The notes below the pieces were generated by a model. It saw only the letters and a program-made list of their open reading frames with translations, was not told the DNA's origin and made no database searches. Position numbers and translations under genes: made by a program. Below are positions 53,347 through 60,996 of a DNA stretch of 64,000 nucleotides, piece after piece. Source of the DNA: Fretibacter rubidus (GTDB taxonomy: Bacteria; Pseudomonadota; Alphaproteobacteria; Caulobacterales; Maricaulaceae); NCBI RefSeq assembly GCF_041429785.1, contig NZ_CP163423.1, forward strand, positions 558,001-622,000, read 5' to 3'. How positions within the stretch are numbered: the stretch's first letter is position 1; each line of letters opens with the position of its first letter.

Positions 53347-54611
53347 GACGCACGATCATCTTGTTGAAGTTGCTCAGCCAAGGCTCGACCAAGTTTTCGT
53401 GCGCGGGCCGCTGGGTCATCGAGCACAGTAGGGTCAGGAAGGTGCGTTGCTAGTTTATCGAAATAGGCTTCGCTTCCTCCCCCCAAGACAGTAACCTGCG
53501 GAAGCTTCAGGCTTAATAGTCTCGAAACTGCGGAATTAAGCGGGCGTTCGCTAATAGGAGATCCATTTCCGTCAAAACTGATAATTTCCGGAAGATATAT
53601 TATTAGTTGAAGTGTGGGATTGTTTAGAGCGGACAATAACACTCGATTCAGATGATGATCACCGAACCCATAACCGTTCACTATCAAACAAACATTTGGC
53701 CGAGAAAGAAAATGAGTTAAACGCCGTATCATTTCTCCATACACAAACCCCACAGTATCAACAAACTTTGCTGATGATGGGTAAATCAGCACGCTTGGAG
53801 AATCGTCAGTTGCACCGTCTGCGAAGCTAAATAATTTATTGCAGACGGCTGATATTTGCAAGGCTCGTACATTTCCATCGTCGGTTGCTTCCCATGAAAG
53901 AGAGCCATGCATCTTAGCCAGATATATTTCATATGTGCCGAATTGGGCTTCACCACGCGCTTCGGTATTGCGAAGGCCTAAATCAAAAGATGATGGTGAG
54001 AATTCCCTATTATGGAATCCTCGGAAGCCATCCCGTACATTAAGGGAAGCGTTTTCAGCAGACAGTTCAATAGCCATATCATAATTTGTGGTGAAGACCC
54101 AAGGAGATGGTTGCCCAGGCTGTCTTGTGTAAACAAGGCGAGTTAACATCTTAACATGGGCCTGAAGAGCCTCAGCTGAGGCAGCGCTTTCAGGATTGGA
54201 AAGCCATGATCTTTCTAAAAGGGACGCCCTAAGGACTGCTCTCAAAACTGATGTCTTTAAGTTTTTCAGCTCTTCGAGCGTAGGGGCTCCTATTTGAGCG
54301 ACCTGACCTCGAATCAGTGAACGACGTTTTGCGTCCATTACAGCCACAGTAAGTTGATCTAGGAGGGTTTCTACATTTGGAACAACTCCAGGCAACAAGT
54401 TGATGAAACCTAACTCTGTTAAGCGTGTTACGGCGTCAGGGTTCCCAGTAGAAAAGTCGCCCCAAAGGCCTGCCATTGTTTTACCACCGCAGCCTAAAGA
54501 GGCGCCTGCGCCGAGCATAACACCAACATGTTCCAGCATAACGGCTTGGGAAAGATGCGCTGTAAAAGCCTCAATATCCCAAACAGTGTCGCCTCTTCGT
54601 GCTATGCTCAC
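53343..54611 (-). CDS. SIR2-like protein of a SIR2-HerA defence pair
   Basis: The 422-residue protein has the SIR2 NAD-binding features: GAGAS (residues 34-38), FTTNYD (173-178), KMHGS with the His (233-237) and NGYGFGD (312-318). In antiphage systems such domains break down NAD+ to stop infected cells. The gene overlaps that of HerA by four bases (ATGA), the known SIR2-HerA arrangement. No extra domain is obvious; the C-terminal 60 residues are helical. Because the HerA frame seems broken, this copy may have lost partner function in the sequenced strain. Confidence 0.88.
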   Translation of the reverse strand: MSIARRGDTVWDIEAFTAHLSQAVMLEHVGVMLGAGASLGCGGKTMAGLWGDFSTGNPDAVTRLTELGFINLLPGVVPNVETLLDQLTVAVMDAKRRSLIRGQVAQIGAPTLEELKNLKTSVLRAVLRASLLERSWLSNPESAASAEALQAHVKMLTRLVYTRQPGQPSPWVFTTNYDMAIELSAENASLNVRDGFRGFHNREFSPSSFDLGLRNTEARGEAQFGTYEIYLAKMHGSLSWEATDDGNVRALQISAVCNKLFSFADGATDDSPSVLIYPSSAKFVDTVGFVYGEMIRRLTHFLSRPNVCLIVNGYGFGDHHLNRVLLSALNNPTLQLIIYLPEIISFDGNGSPISERPLNSAVSRLLSLKLPQVTVLGGGSEAYFDKLATHLPDPTVLDDPAARARKLGRALAEQLQQDDRAS

Positions 54612-54675
54612 ATTTTCTCCTGATCAATTCTCGCGGGGGTCGTTTTGTGGACAATAAAGTTTTTCAAACACGGTA

Positions 54676-54858
54676 TTAGATTGCCCCAGCAAATAGTTTC
54701 ATCGCTGTAGGACGTAGATTAAGTTTATCTAACAATGCAACCATAAGAATTAGTATCGCATGGAGCGATTCTTGGCAACGTGTAACAAGCTTTGTAGGGC
54801 TGTATTTACGACACTCGGGATGTCGGCTATGCCCCCATTTGAGAAGCACGGGCGTCAT
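54676..54858 (-). CDS. possible small protein coupled to upstream lipoprotein
   Basis: A 60-residue frame starts in an ATGA overlap with the stop of the lipoprotein gene. It has a hydrophobic run (AILILMVALL) in the middle and several cysteines. No family is known to me and the composition is only moderately protein-like. The overlap is the main support. Confidence 0.25.
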   Translation of the reverse strand: MTPVLLKWGHSRHPECRKYSPTKLVTRCQESLHAILILMVALLDKLNLRPTAMKLFAGAI

Positions 54859-55511
54859 TTCATAACACTATGATGCACCCAGCCGTTATTTGTCAGCACC
54901 AGATCATCATCTTTGGCGATACTATCACTAGAAACTCTTTCAGATAGCCATGCAAATTGATTAGTTAGTGCCGGATCGCTCGCCCATGGGGCAACATCAA
55001 CAAGTCTATATAGATATTGAACATTGCTGACCTTGGCGCCCATCGTTTCGGCTGGTTCTGTGAAGTTGACGATCTCAACCACCTGCGGCGTACCATAGCA
55101 AAGTTGACGAGCACCTGTGCTGAAAGCCCCTTTTTCAAGTTCAACAGGACGTAAGAATGTCTTGCCCTGGTCCGAAAATTTATAGCCCACCCAGTCGGCT
55201 TTCCCGGTAACTTTCCCGCTGAAGTTTTTAGTGTCCTTTTGATAGGTGACCGCTTCCAAGAGCCCTAAACTGGCGAGGCCATTATAGAATGGAGCTTGGT
55301 TATCTTGAACAGTGCCATCTGTTCGGAACTCTTGGATAATCCCGTCTGCGTTCGGCTTACTTCCAATTTTGACGCATTGTTTCATCTGCGCGTAGTAAGC
55401 ATTCAAAGCCTTTTCAAAATTGACTTTATTTGGAGCTTTCGGGTCTTCGCCACAGGCCGATAGTATCGCGGCCCCTGATAATAGCAAAATTGCTTTGATT
55501 GAATTAGTCAC
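54855..55511 (-). CDS. putative lipoprotein, unknown function
   Basis: The 218-residue protein has a lipoprotein signal with lipobox ILSAC (Cys20). The mature part includes ALNAYYAQMKQCVKIGSK and a C-terminal WLSERVSSDSIAKDDDLVLT. It begins 13 bases after the relaxase stop, so it may be the last gene of the relaxase operon, or cargo inserted behind it. No family recognised. A role at the cell surface, such as exclusion of a second element, is possible but not supported by any motif. Confidence 0.7.
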   Translation of the reverse strand: MTNSIKAILLLSGAAILSACGEDPKAPNKVNFEKALNAYYAQMKQCVKIGSKPNADGIIQEFRTDGTVQDNQAPFYNGLASLGLLEAVTYQKDTKNFSGKVTGKADWVGYKFSDQGKTFLRPVELEKGAFSTGARQLCYGTPQVVEIVNFTEPAETMGAKVSNVQYLYRLVDVAPWASDPALTNQFAWLSERVSSDSIAKDDDLVLTNNGWVHHSVMK

Positions 55512-55524
55512 AGTCTTCCTCCGT

Positions 55525-57441
55525 CTATGAAATGCTTTGTCCTCTGGTCTTTGTGAGTGTCCATGAAATCGTCTGACCTTTCATCACGCCAGAAATAGAT
55601 TTGCCCAAATTCCTATCCATGGTCTCGCGCCAAGGCACGAGCGTAAATTCTTTGGACTTTTCGATAACGGCATACTTTCCGCTCGGCCTCTGAATGGCCT
55701 CGCGGTATATCCCTGAAATACGTCCGGATTCAGGCGCGGCTTTGTAAGGCTTGCCAAGTTGTTCGCTGAGCGCCTTACCCGCCGCATCAAGATCCTTTTT
55801 TTCAAGCGTATCGAGCGTGCTTTGCGTCACCCCTGATGACTTCTGAATAAGCTTTTGTGAGAGCAGGAACTTCTGGCGTTGTGCCTTTAGCGTTTCGACC
55901 TCTTGCCCAAATCCTGACGCCTCGCATTCGGCATCACTCTTCATCAACTCAGTATCAAGCCCTGTCTTGCCCATCGTCTGCGTAAGCTCCGCCAGCGGCG
56001 CGCGAGACCGAATATCTAATTTAACAGGGTTTCCGAAACTGCGTGATGTCTCATATTGCACGGCGCGTTTGAGGTAATCCCTCGGAACCTTCCACGACCC
56101 GTCTGAATTTCGCTCGGCGTGACCGGCACGACGCATAGCTTCTAACCGCCGCACATGAGCTTTAATGAATTCTTCCCTAGCGCTGGGGTCACTCATCTCG
56201 TGAAAGGATGGACTATATATGCCGCCGCGTTTAGAGGCGATGTCAGCAATAGTCCTATCTGATGCCTTAGGCGCATAGGTTTGCGGTCCTGCGGTCACGA
56301 CCATACCGCGCTCTATTTGCGCGACATTCGCTTCTCTCCCTGTCTCAACAAAGAGAGCCTCGCCGTGCATCGTATCAAGGACGATATAGCTTCGGTCATT
56401 CACATCATCGAGCACGCCTTTTTCAATGACTTTGCCGGTGATGGGGCGAGCTAACTTTTCCGCCGGATCATATATCGGCTCGCTATCAAGGCTGCGGTCA
56501 AGCTTGGCGCGGGTCATGACGCGATGATAGGCTTTGAGAATATCGCCGCGATCACCCATGCGGCGAAGCGTGCGTTCAAAATTGTCATCAAGTCGCCATT
56601 TGCCGAACCCCACCTTCTCGGCAAGGCCCAGCAAGCTTAAATATTTCACGCGCCATTTTTCAAAACGCCGTGACCAGTCCGACCCATCCAGCGGCAATTT
56701 AGACAAATCAACGATTTGGCTTTGCGCCTTCGCCAGTAAGTCCCGGTCAATCGATGTGAAACGGTCATGCCTCACGGACAACGCCAGTTTTTTCGCGACA
56801 TCAATTTGGGTTGTTGGCCCAAGCTCTAAGGTCGCGATATGTTCAGCCGCCTCTCTCATGCCGTGGGAGATATAGTCTCTCGGAATAATGAGCGTTGAGC
56901 CTCTATCCGTTACGCCGCGGATAACGACATGGCTGTGCGGGTTAGCGGTGTCATAATGATTGGCCGCGACCCAATCGAGCTTGGTGCCTAGGTCGCGCTC
57001 CATCTGGGCCATGACGTTTCGGGTGTAGCTGCGTAGGTCACCCAATTCTTTTCCGTCTTCGGGCGAAACGATCACGCGGAACTGATGCCTGTCATCCATG
57101 CCCCGCTCGTGAAACTCCTCGCCGTCAATCATCACCTCATCACGGCTATAGAGCAGACCCGTCTCGCCCTCGCGGGCGGCACTATCCCTTTGAATGTAGT
57201 CTAAGTGATGGCGCTGCGCATCTTTGCCATAAGCGCCCATCTTCACGAGATGCACTTTGACGATGACGCGACGCGAAAAATACTGCTCCGTAACAGCACC
57301 CTTTTTAACGCGCCCGCCCGATGAACGCGACGAGCGTTGCGCTGCCCGCCGCACTTGTCCCGCAAAGCTTACAAAGCGCCCTGTACCGTTGGGCGATAAT
57401 ATTCTTCCCAGCCGAACGTTGAATTGATTATCGCCGCTCAT
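55525..57441 (-). CDS. VirD2-like relaxase, DUF3363 domain
   Basis: From the ATG at 57441 the protein has 638 residues. A basic start with SSRSSGGRVKKG is followed by the relaxase domain. Tyr residues lie in HHLDYIQRD (candidate nucleophile), and the metal-binding histidines in ANHYDTANPHSHVVIRG. The DUF3363 region covers the C-terminal half, with RAGHAERNSDGSWKVPRDYL. It nicks the transfer origin and stays bound to the DNA strand. An in-frame TTG at 57447 is an alternative. The direct repeats at 57482 and 57529 may belong to its target site. Confidence 0.92.
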   Translation of the reverse strand: MSGDNQFNVRLGRILSPNGTGRFVSFAGQVRRAAQRSSRSSGGRVKKGAVTEQYFSRRVIVKVHLVKMGAYGKDAQRHHLDYIQRDSAAREGETGLLYSRDEVMIDGEEFHERGMDDRHQFRVIVSPEDGKELGDLRSYTRNVMAQMERDLGTKLDWVAANHYDTANPHSHVVIRGVTDRGSTLIIPRDYISHGMREAAEHIATLELGPTTQIDVAKKLALSVRHDRFTSIDRDLLAKAQSQIVDLSKLPLDGSDWSRRFEKWRVKYLSLLGLAEKVGFGKWRLDDNFERTLRRMGDRGDILKAYHRVMTRAKLDRSLDSEPIYDPAEKLARPITGKVIEKGVLDDVNDRSYIVLDTMHGEALFVETGREANVAQIERGMVVTAGPQTYAPKASDRTIADIASKRGGIYSPSFHEMSDPSAREEFIKAHVRRLEAMRRAGHAERNSDGSWKVPRDYLKRAVQYETSRSFGNPVKLDIRSRAPLAELTQTMGKTGLDTELMKSDAECEASGFGQEVETLKAQRQKFLLSQKLIQKSSGVTQSTLDTLEKKDLDAAGKALSEQLGKPYKAAPESGRISGIYREAIQRPSGKYAVIEKSKEFTLVPWRETMDRNLGKSISGVMKGQTISWTLTKTRGQSIS

Positions 57442-57632
57442 GGCCAAAGCTCCGAAACTCTCACAAAATCCGCAATATCAGTCCACGTCCCGGCCTTCTT
57501 CTCAGGTTCTATGGGGGAGTGCGCCGAATCCACGTCCCGGCCCAAACCCCTCGCGTCCCGCGAAAAAAGATGTGCAGACAATGGCTTAGGCCATTTTGGG
57601 CCGCGCCCTTTATCTTGCCCTCTTAAATTCAC
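57438..57632 (-). CDS. possible small protein in front of relaxase
   Basis: A 64-residue frame from a GTG ends in an ATGA overlap with the relaxase ATG at 57441. It is polar and basic, without a known family. The same bases hold the repeats proposed as origin of transfer, so the frame may be chance. Confidence 0.25.
   Translation of the reverse strand: MNLRGQDKGRGPKWPKPLSAHLFSRDARGLGRDVDSAHSPIEPEKKAGTWTDIADFVRVSELWP
57482..57542. repeat. 14-bp direct repeats, candidate oriT
   Basis: TCCACGTCCCGGCC occurs at 57482-57495 and again at 57529-57542, 47 bases apart, in the non-coding segment between traF and the relaxase gene. Repeats beside a relaxase gene are common in origins of transfer. No nick site can be named from sequence alone. 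Confidence 0.45.
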
Positions 57633-57645
57633 CCCTCAGACCCCG

Positions 57646-58182
57646 CTAAATCAGGCTTTTCCGATGATTTAAGATTCTAAAATCTTCTAAGTATTGAACC
57701 ACGCCTAGAATATTTTCAGAACTCACAGGGCCAAAATATCGACTATCAAACCCCGTCTGCACATCGGGGGACATCAACAGATATTCATCCGATTTCAGGA
57801 CAATACAGCCCGACTTTTGAGGCATTTCGCGTCCCAAAACATCCTGCCCCAGCACGGGAATATCAGGACGTTTTGGGACGCTAACCGATTGAGTATTGTA
57901 ACAGACCTCATCCCCATGGACGGCCCAGACCGTCTTTATGAGAGGGTAATCATAGGGCAGATAACCCCGCTCATCGGCTAATTGGCGCGCCCATTCCGGA
58001 GCATAAGCCGCTACCTGCGCGCCCAAAACTACAGGTTCATTCGGTCTCAAACGATACCATCCGACCTGCGCGCTATAGCTGGGATTATAAAATACAATAG
58101 GCTTTGGCGGGAAGATAATCTGCCCTGCCGTTCCAATAACAGCGAGGGTCATCACGCCCGCAATAATGGCCTTAAACAACAT
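57646..58182 (-). CDS. traF: TraF-like S26 peptidase for conjugation
   Basis: From the ATG at 58182, with the strong ribosome binding site GGAGG before it, the protein has 178 residues. It has an N-terminal membrane helix, the serine region NPSYSAQVGWYRLRP and the lysine in PLIKTVWAVHGDEVC, matching the Ser-Lys pair of TraF. TraF joins pilin ends into a cyclic subunit in IncP-type systems. The longer frame from 58320 is rejected. It overlaps the DUF2840 stop by 11 bases. Confidence 0.9.
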   Translation of the reverse strand: MLFKAIIAGVMTLAVIGTAGQIIFPPKPIVFYNPSYSAQVGWYRLRPNEPVVLGAQVAAYAPEWARQLADERGYLPYDYPLIKTVWAVHGDEVCYNTQSVSVPKRPDIPVLGQDVLGREMPQKSGCIVLKSDEYLLMSPDVQTGFDSRYFGPVSSENILGVVQYLEDFRILNHRKSLI

Positions 58183-58627
58183 CGCGCGCCTCCAAAGGCG
58201 AGGACTGGGGCAGTAGCCCGTTGAGAGATTGCCGCGTCGAGAGGTCATTCTGAAAAGAAATCCAATAAGCGTCTGGCAGTGTCTCAATGGGCGCAGATAG
58301 AATGTCTTGGACATCATCAAATGCGCTTAAAGCCCGCTTCACAGCTTGCGTTCCGTTAAAAGCCGCCAGCACTTTGACAGCGGGCGAGACACCCGGCACG
58401 CGGGTCAGTAGGCCTGTATTTTGTGTTTTCAAAACAAAGAAACGCCAGTCCTGCGTTCCATATTCATTAGCGCGCCAGCGAATATAGCCCAGTGTTTCGC
58501 CTGGCTTAAAGCAAGCCAATTCACGATATTTATCAAGTTTGATGGTCTTGTGAGGTGTCCCAAACCTTAGCCTGTGATTGAGCAGGCCTCTCACAAAATG
58601 GCATTGAATGACGGTAAAGCCGGTCAC
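58172..58627 (-). CDS. DUF2840 family protein
   Basis: A 151-residue protein if it starts at the GTG at 58627, which overlaps the HTH gene stop by four bases (GTGA); an ATG at 58654 is also possible. It has the DUF2840 features LLNHRLRFG, LACFKPGETLGYIRWRANEYGT and LPDAYWISFQNDLSTRQSL. The family is confined to conjugative elements beside traF and has no known role. Confidence 0.85.
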   Translation of the reverse strand: MTGFTVIQCHFVRGLLNHRLRFGTPHKTIKLDKYRELACFKPGETLGYIRWRANEYGTQDWRFFVLKTQNTGLLTRVPGVSPAVKVLAAFNGTQAVKRALSAFDDVQDILSAPIETLPDAYWISFQNDLSTRQSLNGLLPQSSPLEARDVV

Positions 58628-58860
58628 ATCTTTGCCGCTGTGATTGTCGACCATTCTCGTAAGTCATCGCGGTGATAACAGATCGAGCCGCCATGTTTGC
58701 GATAGACGGGCCCCGTTTTATTAGACCGATAATTCGCGAGCGTGCGCTCATCCAGCCTCAAGAAAACGGCGGCCTCGTCCGGCAATAGAAAAGGACTTGG
58801 CACATCATCCAGTAGTATTTTTCGTCTCGGTATATTTTGTCTTTTTAAACTCTGTCCCAT
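58624..58860 (-). CDS. AlpA/excisionase-like helix-turn-helix protein
   Basis: The 78-residue protein contains the HTH_17-type unit: FLLPDEAAVFLRLDERTLAN, then YRSNKTGPVYRKHGGSICYH and RDDLREW. Such small proteins act as excisionase-like factors or activators in mobile elements. It is the first gene of the DUF2840-traF-relaxase operon, with a 122-base promoter region upstream (58861-58982). Confidence 0.85.
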   Translation of the reverse strand: MGQSLKRQNIPRRKILLDDVPSPFLLPDEAAVFLRLDERTLANYRSNKTGPVYRKHGGSICYHRDDLREWSTITAAKM

Positions 58861-58982
58861 GTCAATCTCACTTCATTCATCACGTCTGCGCTTGACCGCG
58901 CATGTTAATGCAACGAATCAAGACACAACTTTGAAGCGTTAACGAGTCACGTTTTTAGGACGTTCAAAAAACGATACGGGGG

Positions 58983-59783
58983 CTAAATGGTCTTTTTAGG
59001 CAATAGGCTTTGGTAGTCTTGAGCGACCATTCGCTCTCCAAATTTGCACGCCCGAATGGCCCGGGCCTTCAAGAAACCACCGCTTGAATCCCAGTTCTGC
59101 TGCACATTTCTGGCACCAAACAGAGCAAGGCCAACATCTTTATATGAGCCGCCATTGGCCCGAATATCATATGCGACAAGCGCATTTCTCATCTTGGTGA
59201 ACGCCTTTTGACGCCCCAATAATTTGAAATTTTCAGACCCGTTTCGGCTGAGTGATGTTAGCTGTCGAAGCGCATCAATACGACGTCTTGCGCCTTTTCC
59301 GCCGTCAATGAGCACAGAAAAGGGCTGATCTTCGCCTTCAATCTCATCGGGTTTTCCTGAAATTTGAAGCCAGAATTCAGCTGATTTAATCACACTGATA
59401 CGCGTTCCATCAGCTTTGACATAATGTTGTTTATGGCAATCAAAATTGGAAAGTTTAAATGATTTTCCATCCTTATCATGGTCCAATTCATCGTGATATT
59501 GAACAGACAACGCGCCCGGAAACGCATCCTGACGCCAAATAACGAGGGCATCTAAACCATTTGAACTGGGCGACTCAAAACACTCTAAACCCCAGCGGTG
59601 AGCTTGTTTATCAACGTCCATTTCATAGCGGATTGATCTTTGTTCGGATGTATTGTCATATATATCTGACGACAGAATGCTCTCAAAATCACGGGCATAG
59701 GCAATGTTGCGCCGTAAATAATCCCACGCAAATCCTGCATAAGTCTCGGATGCAGGCCCGATTATCTCGGTCAGCCCTGTCAT
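58983..59783 (-). CDS. DUF6499/DUF2285 regulator-like protein
   Basis: From the ATG at 59783 the protein has 266 residues. Its start has YAGFAWDYLRRNIAYARDF, the DUF6499 pattern. The C-terminal 100 residues (about 170-262) show DUF2285, with LRQLTSLSRNGSENF and VQQNWDSSGGFLKARAIRACKF. Proteins with this pair are standard in alphaproteobacterial ICEs beside an AlpA-like gene and are probably DNA-binding regulators. A TTG start at 59825 would add 14 residues. A TATATAAT stretch lies just before 59783. Confidence 0.8.
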   Translation of the reverse strand: MTGLTEIIGPASETYAGFAWDYLRRNIAYARDFESILSSDIYDNTSEQRSIRYEMDVDKQAHRWGLECFESPSSNGLDALVIWRQDAFPGALSVQYHDELDHDKDGKSFKLSNFDCHKQHYVKADGTRISVIKSAEFWLQISGKPDEIEGEDQPFSVLIDGGKGARRRIDALRQLTSLSRNGSENFKLLGRQKAFTKMRNALVAYDIRANGGSYKDVGLALFGARNVQQNWDSSGGFLKARAIRACKFGERMVAQDYQSLLPKKTI

Positions 59784-59842
59784 ATTATATATACTACCGA
59801 GCGACCCATTCGGTTTCAATTCCAAATTGTGACCGTAGAAAT

Positions 59843-59870
59843 ACCCGCATCAGCGTGAGCTGATGCGGGT
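59843..59870 (-). terminator. hairpin behind DUF736 gene, probable terminator
   Basis: ACCCGCATCAGC and GCTGATGCGGGT form a perfect 12-base stem with a four-base loop (GTGA), 16 bases after the DUF736 stop. On the minus strand it is followed by ATTTCTAC, a weak T stretch. Confidence 0.65.
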
Positions 59871-59885
59871 CGGGGCGCGACTGAT

Positions 59886-60212
59886 TTAGTCGTCTTGCGG
59901 GTTCCAGAGGATCGCAAATTCATCCGCCTCTTTGCCATAAGCCTGACCGAGATTGGCGTAAACTTTACGCGGGCCGAGGGTCGGATGGGCGAAGGTGAGC
60001 GAGATATATTCTTTCCCGCTGACTTCGCCTGTCTTGAACCAGCCGCCGCCAAGTTCCTGACCGCGACTATCAACAATCCGAAAGTCGGGTTGTTTGTCGG
60101 TCTCTTTATTGTCATTTGCGACAATGTTGATGCGGTTTGCGCCGCCGAGGTTCAGGGTGCCTTGAAAGTTACCCACTTCAGTTTTCGTTACATATCCAAG
60201 TGCTTGTGCCAT
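59886..60212 (-). CDS. DUF736 family protein
   Basis: The 108-residue protein starts MAQALGYVTKTEVGNFQGTL and shows FRIVDSRGQELGGGWFKTGE, YISLTFAHPTLGPRKVYANL and the final ILWNPQDD. It is only distantly like the copy at 28782 but much closer to the decayed gene at 60524. The ATG at 60212 follows TTTGGAGAC; a start at 60227 is less likely because it overlaps this binding site. A structured leader (60232-60269) comes just before. Function unknown; DUF736 genes are typical of this ICE type. Confidence 0.92.
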   Translation of the reverse strand: MAQALGYVTKTEVGNFQGTLNLGGANRINIVANDNKETDKQPDFRIVDSRGQELGGGWFKTGEVSGKEYISLTFAHPTLGPRKVYANLGQAYGKEADEFAILWNPQDD

Positions 60213-60231
60213 GGTTTCAGTCTCCAAATTA

Positions 60232-60269
60232 TGTCAGCGAAATCTCGGGAGCCAATCTCCCTGCTGACA
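60232..60269 (-). promoter_or_regulatory. two-stem leader hairpin before DUF736
   Basis: On the minus strand TGTCAGC pairs with GCTGACA, and inside it GGGAG pairs with CTCCC around ATTGG. The structure ends eight bases before the TTTGGAGAC ribosome binding site region. The same architecture is kept in the second copy (60462-60500) with compensating changes, which supports a real RNA structure. Confidence 0.6.
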
Positions 60270-60367
60270 AGAACCGCCCGCTCAAGTTCTGATTTGCAGA
60301 GGTGCGAAGCATCCCGGAACGCAGTGGAGATAGGCCAAAGGGGCGCTCTTTTGTTTCGCGATGAATG

Positions 60368-60388
60368 TGTGATTTCCTTCAAATCACA
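60368..60388. promoter_or_regulatory. palindrome TGTGATTT-N5-AAATCACA
   Basis: A perfect eight-base inverted repeat with a five-base spacer lies between the two divergent DUF736 copies, upstream of both leaders. It looks like the operator of a dimeric regulator acting on one or both genes. Confidence 0.5.
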
Positions 60389-60461
60389 GAGAAGAAAAGA
60401 GTGACGCTTAGTGAAACGGTGGCCTATTCGGCATAGCAGGTTTTGTGCAGGTTATTTTGAC

Positions 60462-60500
60462 ATCAGCAGGGAATTTGGCTTCCCCTATCATTTTGTTGAT
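60462..60500 (+). promoter_or_regulatory. two-stem leader hairpin before DUF736 pseudogene
   Basis: ATCAGC (60462-60467) pairs with GTTGAT (60495-60500), and inside it GGGAA pairs with TTCCC. Relative to the other copy one pair in each stem has changed from G-C to A-T, keeping pairing. It is followed by TTTGGAGAC, as in the intact copy. Confidence 0.55.
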
Positions 60501-60523
60501 ATGGTTTGGAGACGCGTGGGATC

Positions 60524-60870
60524 ATGGTGCAAGCATTTGGATATGCCCTGACTAAACATGACTGGGGTCATTTGAGAGGCATCTTTACGCCTTGGCGGCC
60601 TTACTTGCCCCATCAACATTGCCGCCATGATGACAATGAAGAGAGCGGCAAACAGCCCTTACACTTGAGGTCTGTTGATAGTCTCGTTCAGGAACTTGGC
60701 ACGCTTGGCGGCTGTTTTAAGACCCGCGAAGTCTGCCTTGAAAGACTCTATCTCGCCAGCCTTCGTTCATCTGGCCCTTGGCCCATTGTAAAGTTTCATT
60801 CTAATCTTGATCAGGCTTTCGGCAAAGAGGCCCTATGAATTTGCCCCTCTGGAACTTGCAAGACGACTAA
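60524..60870 (+). pseudogene. decayed DUF736 gene, inverted duplicate
   Basis: The frame starting at the ATG of MVQAFGYALTKHDWGHLRGI follows the neighbour gene closely: ESGKQPLHLRSVDSLVQELG corresponds to TDKQPDFRIVDSRGQELG, and FHSNLDQAFGKEA to VYANLGQAYGKEA. It then shifts frame and stops at 60838, while another frame restores the C-terminus PLWNLQDD with its stop at 60868-60870. Small indels and substitutions spoil the middle as well. It is head to head with the intact copy and includes the leader, so the duplication covered the regulatory region too. Confidence 0.8.
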
Positions 60871-60949
60871 TCCCACCGCGCCCTGACCCGTCTCGGCTCA
60901 TGCTGATGGGCGGTATTTTTAGGGGCGCAATTTACCCCTCTTCAAAGCA

Positions 60950-60975
60950 AAGCCCCCGCGATTTCGCGGGGGCTT
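60950..60975. terminator. bidirectional Rho-independent terminator
   Basis: AAGCCCCCGCG and CGCGGGGGCTT form an 11-base perfect stem with an ATTT loop. It lies between the DUF736 pseudogene (plus) and the end of the parB-like gene (minus) and can serve both. Confidence 0.85.
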
Positions 60976-60996
60976 TCATCTTAGCTTGGCTCAAGC

